DNA of 9,718 nucleotides, taken from assembly GCA_016195585.1 (NCBI GenBank), contig JACPZJ010000146.1, positions 1-9,718 of the forward strand, given 5' to 3'. The translations under genes were made by a program, and so were the position numbers. The notes under the pieces were generated by a model that had not been told where the DNA came from, searched no databases, and was given only the letters and a program-made list of their open reading frames with translations. The stretch is from Nitrospirota bacterium (lineage in GTDB: Bacteria > Nitrospirota > CAKKRA01 > 9FT-COMBO-42-15). Below, piece by piece: positions 6,322-9,718 of the stretch (positions are counted from its first letter, which is position 1; each line of letters opens with the position of its first letter).

Positions 6322-9086
6322 TGATATTGAAAGGGTTAACGCTCTATGTTGCGTCATTAATAATTTTGTTCTCTATATTATTACCTGCTCGGGCATTCAG
6401 CGATGAGGACATTGAAGACAGGAAGATATTAAATATTGAGGTTGAATCAAGGACAGGGATAACAGCGCCGGAGATTGTTTCCATTACAGGTATTAAGGCA
6501 GGCGAGCCCTATTCTGCAAGGAAGATCAGGAAAGGGATAGAACTCCTGTTTAAGAAGGGGATATTCAGCGATATAATCGTGGATGCCGTGGATAAAGAGG
6601 ATGGAGTGGTTCTGAAATTTATCCTTAAAGAAAAGGTGCTGATATCTGATATCAGGATAGAAGAAAATGCCATTATTTCCACAAAGGAGATTTCAGGCCT
6701 GATAAAAATAAAAAAGGGCGATGAATACAGCAGGAGAAAGACAGAGGAGACGGCAGAGATAATAGGGAATTATTATAGACAAAAGGGTTTTTTTAAGGCA
6801 GAGGTGGAGGCAGAGACGATACAGGAGAAGACGCCTGACAGGGTTTCTGTGGTATTTAAGATTGCAGAGGGCTTCAGGGCAAAGGTGGCAAAGATTGAGT
6901 TTACAGGCAATAAGGCCTATAGCGACCTTACACTCTCAAATATTGTTAAGGTCTGGAAGGATCTGCCCTATGATGAGATTCAATTAGATAAGGATATAAA
7001 GGCGCTGGAGGAATTTTATATAAAAGAGGGATATATCAGGTCTGTAATATCTCCAAAGAGGGTCTATTATGATGAGGATAATAATGAGGTCTCAATCATA
7101 CTCCATATAGAGGCAGGTATTCATGTTATCGTGAGCTTTAAAGGGAATACAGAGGTCTTTTCCGGGGAGCTTAAAAAGGAGCTTCTGATATATGAGGACA
7201 GAAGCTATGAGGAGGATATCCTGGATGGAAGTGTGAAAAAGATGCAGTCATTATACCGCTCAAAGGGATTTTATCTTGTAAAGATAGATTACGAGCTGAA
7301 GGAATTTCTGGAGAAGAATGAGGTCGCATTAACCTTTAGCATCAATGAGGGAAATAAGGTTTTTATAAATAAGATTTCAATTAAAGGCAATGAGTCAATA
7401 AAGACTAAGAAGATAAAGAAGATTATGAATACTAAAAAGGCAGGCATCTTTTCAAGAGGGATATTAAAGGACGATGTGATAGCAAAGGACATGGAATCTA
7501 TAGCCGCCCTCTACAGGCAGAATGGTTTTACAGAGGCGAAGGTTCTGGAGCCGGAGGTTATACTCAGCGAGGACAGGACAGAGATGGAGGTGGTTATTGC
7601 CATAGCAGAAGGCCCAAAGACAACAATAGATAAAATAATAATAAAAGGGAATACCGTATATCCAACTGAGGAGATAATTAAGGCAATGAAGGGCAAAGAG
7701 GGTATGCCCTATATTGAGGCGCAGGCAAATGATGATAAATATAATATACTGGCCCTCTATTCAAAGAAGGGATACCTGTATGCAAATGTGGTTATGAAGC
7801 GTTTTTTTAAGGAAGATAAAAAACTCATTGAGCTTGTCTATACAATAACAGAGGACAAGCCTGTAAATATAGGAAGGATATATCTTACAGGCAATCTGCT
7901 CACAAGGGATAAGGTTGTTTACAGGGAGCTGCTTTTTCATTCAGATGAGCCTTATGATTATGAAAAGATACTTAAGACCCAGAGGAGGCTTTACAGCCTC
8001 GGCATCTTTGGCGAGGTGAAGATTGACCCAATTGAGGAGCCCAAAAAGGAAGGGGCGGAGATAAAGGAGTATACCAAGGATATCCAGATCAGTGTTAAAG
8101 AGAGGAATGCAGGCGCAGTGGAATTTGGCGTCGGCTTTGGCGATGTGGATAGATTAAGGGGATTTGTAGAGGTCTCTCATAAAAATATCTGGGGATATAA
8201 CAGGCAGGCCAATGTAAGGGCTGAGGCAAGTGCGGTGGAAAAAAAGCTTTCTGTGGGATTTAAAGACCCGTGGCTCTTTAACTACCGTATGGATGGAAGG
8301 GCAGGGGCGGGTTATCAGATAGAGGAGAATGTGGGTTATTCGGTAAGGAGGCTCAGTCTTACTGCCGGCATTGACAAGGGCTTTACAGAATATATAAAGG
8401 GCTCTCTCTTTTATCAATATGAGGATGTGGAGCTTTATAATGTCAAGCCTGATGCAATACTTGCGCCGGAGGATCAGGGGCATATTGCAATAAGCAGCCT
8501 GAACCCGTCTATAATAATTGATACGAGGGACAACCCCTTTAATCCTGCGCGAGGTTTTATTGCAGGCCTTTCAGTAAAGAATGCGGCAAATTATCTCGGC
8601 TCAGAGGCTGAATTTATAAAGATGTCGCTTCAGACGAGCTGGTATTATTCACCAATAAAGCGCACAGTCCTCGCCCTGTCAGCAAGAGGCGGTATTGGCA
8701 AGGCCTTTGGCGATTCGGTTGAGATGCCTATAAGCGAAAGGTTTATGGCAGGCGGGAGGACAACTGTAAGGGGTTATCAGCAGAACTTTCTCGGGCCAAA
8801 GGGCAACGATGGGACACCAACAGGCGGCAATGCAATGCTTATATTGAATGCAGAGCTGAGATTTAATCTCCCTTACAATATAGGACTGGTCTTCTTTGTT
8901 GACGGCGGGAATGTATGGCTTACCTATGAAAAATTTAGATTTAAAGATTTAAAATATACAACAGGCGCTGGAATAAGGTATAATACGCCTATCGGCCCCC
9001 TGCGGCTTGACTATGGTTATAAGCTGGACAGGGAGGTTGGAGAGGATGTAGGGGAGTGGCATTTTACGCTGGGCCATGCGTTTTAG
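6321..9086 (+). CDS. BamA/TamA-family (Omp85) outer-membrane protein with about seven POTRA repeats
   Basis: A 921-residue Omp85 insertase. Residues 1-26 look like a signal peptide (hydrophobic core, ARA cleavage site before FSDED). About seven POTRA-like repeats follow, near 36-107, 108-187, 188-267, 268-347, 348-433, 434-514 and 515-595; repeats 3-7 show the recurrent GN motif and several share a KxGF/Y element. Residues about 598-921 form the outer-membrane barrel, with DTRDNPFNPARGF (734-746), the family loop motif VRGY (816-819) and a C-terminal beta-strand ending in Phe. BamA usually has five POTRAs and TamA three, so this is an enlarged form. The partner tamB lies two bases upstream, which favours a TAM-like role. 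The skp/lpxD/fabZ neighbours often found beside bamA do not follow it. Whether it is the main BamA or a second Omp85 cannot be settled here. GTG 6321 is annotated; TTG 6327 has better ribosome-site spacing. Confidence 0.92.
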   Translation: MILKGLTLYVASLIILFSILLPARAFSDEDIEDRKILNIEVESRTGITAPEIVSITGIKAGEPYSARKIRKGIELLFKKGIFSDIIVDAVDKEDGVVLKFILKEKVLISDIRIEENAIISTKEISGLIKIKKGDEYSRRKTEETAEIIGNYYRQKGFFKAEVEAETIQEKTPDRVSVVFKIAEGFRAKVAKIEFTGNKAYSDLTLSNIVKVWKDLPYDEIQLDKDIKALEEFYIKEGYIRSVISPKRVYYDEDNNEVSIILHIEAGIHVIVSFKGNTEVFSGELKKELLIYEDRSYEEDILDGSVKKMQSLYRSKGFYLVKIDYELKEFLEKNEVALTFSINEGNKVFINKISIKGNESIKTKKIKKIMNTKKAGIFSRGILKDDVIAKDMESIAALYRQNGFTEAKVLEPEVILSEDRTEMEVVIAIAEGPKTTIDKIIIKGNTVYPTEEIIKAMKGKEGMPYIEAQANDDKYNILALYSKKGYLYANVVMKRFFKEDKKLIELVYTITEDKPVNIGRIYLTGNLLTRDKVVYRELLFHSDEPYDYEKILKTQRRLYSLGIFGEVKIDPIEEPKKEGAEIKEYTKDIQISVKERNAGAVEFGVGFGDVDRLRGFVEVSHKNIWGYNRQANVRAEASAVEKKLSVGFKDPWLFNYRMDGRAGAGYQIEENVGYSVRRLSLTAGIDKGFTEYIKGSLFYQYEDVELYNVKPDAILAPEDQGHIAISSLNPSIIIDTRDNPFNPARGFIAGLSVKNAANYLGSEAEFIKMSLQTSWYYSPIKRTVLALSARGGIGKAFGDSVEMPISERFMAGGRTTVRGYQQNFLGPKGNDGTPTGGNAMLILNAELRFNLPYNIGLVFFVDGGNVWLTYEKFRFKDLKYTTGAGIRYNTPIGPLRLDYGYKLDREVGEDVGEWHFTLGHAF

Positions 9087-9162
9087 TCAGGCTATACGTA
9101 CACAAAAATAATCTGAAGCGAATTTATTTGTATTTTCAATAATATTGCAAGAAACTTTGGGC

Positions 9163-9191
9163 TTTTAAATGGATTTTTGATGTGCTATAAT
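9163..9191 (+). promoter_or_regulatory. Extended -10 promoter for yraN
   Basis: TGCTATAAT (9183-9191) is a perfect TATAAT with the TG extension. A poor -35 (TTTTAA, 9163-9168) stands 17 bases upstream, which an extended -10 can compensate. Transcription would be expected to start at about 9197-9198, on the yraN ATG. The rest of the 110-base spacer (9087-9196) is AT-rich, with no convincing terminator for the Omp85 gene. Confidence 0.6.
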
Positions 9192-9196
9192 TATAA

Positions 9197-9601
9197 ATGA
9201 AGTCTCAAAAAACTTTTGGAGAGACAGGGGAGGAAATGGCAGTAGCCTTCTTAAAAGAAAAGGGCTACAGGATTGTGGAGAAGAATTACAGAACCCCTTT
9301 CGGAGAGATAGATATAATAGCCCATGACGGCCCGATACTTGTTTTTCTGGAGGTTAAGGCAAGGAGAAATCCAACCTTTGCAACTCCCCTATTAGCAGTG
9401 AACCGCAGGAAACAGCAGCATATAGTAAAGTCAGCTATGAGTTATCTCTTTTCAAAGAGGATTAAGGATAAGGGGTGCCGCTTTGATGTGGTTGCAATAA
9501 CCATCTCGGATGATGTAAACCCCGTTAGAGATTTATCTCTAAACGGGGTAAAGATAGAGTTATTTAAAAATGCCTTTGAATTGGAGAGAGATTTTAGATG
9601 A
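9197..9601 (+). CDS. yraN: YraN/UPF0102 family endonuclease-like protein
   Basis: A 134-residue protein of the UPF0102 (YraN) family, small cytosolic proteins with a restriction-endonuclease-like fold and no firmly known role. Family motifs are present: GETGEEMAVAFLKEKGYRI (8-26), NYRTPFGEIDIIA (30-42), then LVFLEVKAR (48-56); E37, D39, E52 and K54 would form the predicted PD-(D/E)xK-type site. FDVVAI and KNAFEL close the family pattern. ATG 9197 is chosen because it keeps the conserved G-x-x-G-E segment; an internal ATG at 9236 has a purine run only two bases away and would remove that segment. Residues 108-118 (NPVRDLSLNGV) come from a palindrome. A promoter abuts the start, and the stop overlaps the next gene as ATGA. 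Confidence 0.93.
   Translation: MKSQKTFGETGEEMAVAFLKEKGYRIVEKNYRTPFGEIDIIAHDGPILVFLEVKARRNPTFATPLLAVNRRKQQHIVKSAMSYLFSKRIKDKGCRFDVVAITISDDVNPVRDLSLNGVKIELFKNAFELERDFR
9519..9549 (+). repeat. In-frame palindrome inside yraN
   Basis: ACCCCGTTAGAGA (9519-9531) pairs with 9536-9549 through 13 base pairs with one bulged A (9541) around the loop TTTA. It encodes N-P-V-R-D-L-S-L-N-G-V (residues 108-118), between FDVVAI and the final KNAF segment, where family members vary in length. The sequence differs from the queA palindrome, so it belongs to another family. The reading frame is kept open. Confidence 0.75.
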
Positions 9602-9718
9602 CAGAAGAGCTTCTTAAAAAGATATATATCTTTGATGGCCTGGCCCAGCAGGAGCTGCTGGAGATTACAAAGATCTGCCAGAAGGCCTCGTATAAGAATG
9701 GAGAGGTAATTTTTAAGG
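9598..9718 (+). CDS. N-terminus of a cyclic-nucleotide-binding-domain protein (cut by window end)
   Basis: Forty codons are visible, starting at an ATG that overlaps the yraN stop (ATGA). The sequence MTEELLKKIYIFDGLAQQEL followed by KICQKASYKNGEVIFK fits the opening of a cNMP-binding (CAP_ED) domain, where an alpha helix with an I-F-x-G-L pattern precedes the first beta strand (GEVIF). GAGAG (9586-9590) stands seven bases upstream as a ribosome site. The part that binds the nucleotide phosphate and any C-terminal effector domain lie outside the window, so a Crp/Fnr-type regulator cannot be told from a stand-alone domain. The overlap suggests translational coupling with yraN. Confidence 0.72.
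   Translation, partial: MTEELLKKIYIFDGLAQQELLEITKICQKASYKNGEVIFK

Noticed and set aside
9087..9162. Terminator for the Omp85 gene
   Set aside because: Only weak, widely spaced pairings (such as TCAG with CTGA, or CAAT with ATTG) are present and no GC-rich stem with a T-tract, so none is called.
1..9718. CRISPR array, tRNA, rRNA or transposase gene
   Set aside because: No regularly spaced direct repeats, no tRNA cloverleaf or rRNA signature, and no transposase-like protein in any plausible frame.

Overview
The window carries a run of plus-strand genes from a diderm (outer-membrane-bearing) bacterium. The evidence for a diderm is a TamB-type envelope protein followed directly by an Omp85/BamA-family outer-membrane barrel, plus a SPOR-domain membrane protein. 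Moderate GC, heavy use of AGG/AGA for Arg and ATA for Ile, TTG/GTG starts and a DUF1844 gene fit an uncultured Nitrospirota- or Desulfobacterota-like lineage. That placement is an impression from composition and gene content, not a search result.

Layout. Bases 1-117 hold a probable intrinsic terminator for an upstream gene, then a good sigma70-type promoter whose expected start lies on the queA ATG. queA (118-1149) encodes the queuosine-pathway S-adenosylmethionine:tRNA ribosyltransferase-isomerase. After a double-hairpin element come a SPOR-domain protein (1223-1969), an AT-rich spacer built as a nested inverted repeat (about 1970-2095), and a DUF1844 protein (2108-2548). A 56-base spacer starting with a perfect 14-bp palindrome leads to tamB (2605-6318). 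The Omp85 gene (6321-9086), with seven apparent POTRA repeats, follows 2 bases later. A 110-base AT-rich spacer with a second promoter leads to yraN (9197-9601), which overlaps by 4 bases a gene cut by the window end (9598-) that begins like a cyclic-nucleotide-binding domain.

Function. tamB and the Omp85 gene form a compact envelope-biogenesis pair: an inner-membrane-anchored, periplasm-spanning protein and an outer-membrane insertase. The SPOR protein suggests a link to peptidoglycan or division. queA and yraN are unrelated housekeeping genes, each probably with its own promoter and a leaderless or nearly leaderless mRNA.

The most unusual feature is a set of short palindromes. At least three lie inside reading frames without breaking them: queA 271-295, the SPOR gene 1342-1365 and yraN 9519-9549. 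Others lie between genes: 1164-1216, 1982-2085 and 2549-2568. The SPOR and queA-downstream copies share an exact 11-mer, GCCCCTACTGA. In queA the palindrome matches a seven-residue insertion at a point where, from memory of the family, the protein is normally continuous. This resembles protein-invading palindromic elements such as those of Rickettsia, but here several sequence families occur in one stretch.
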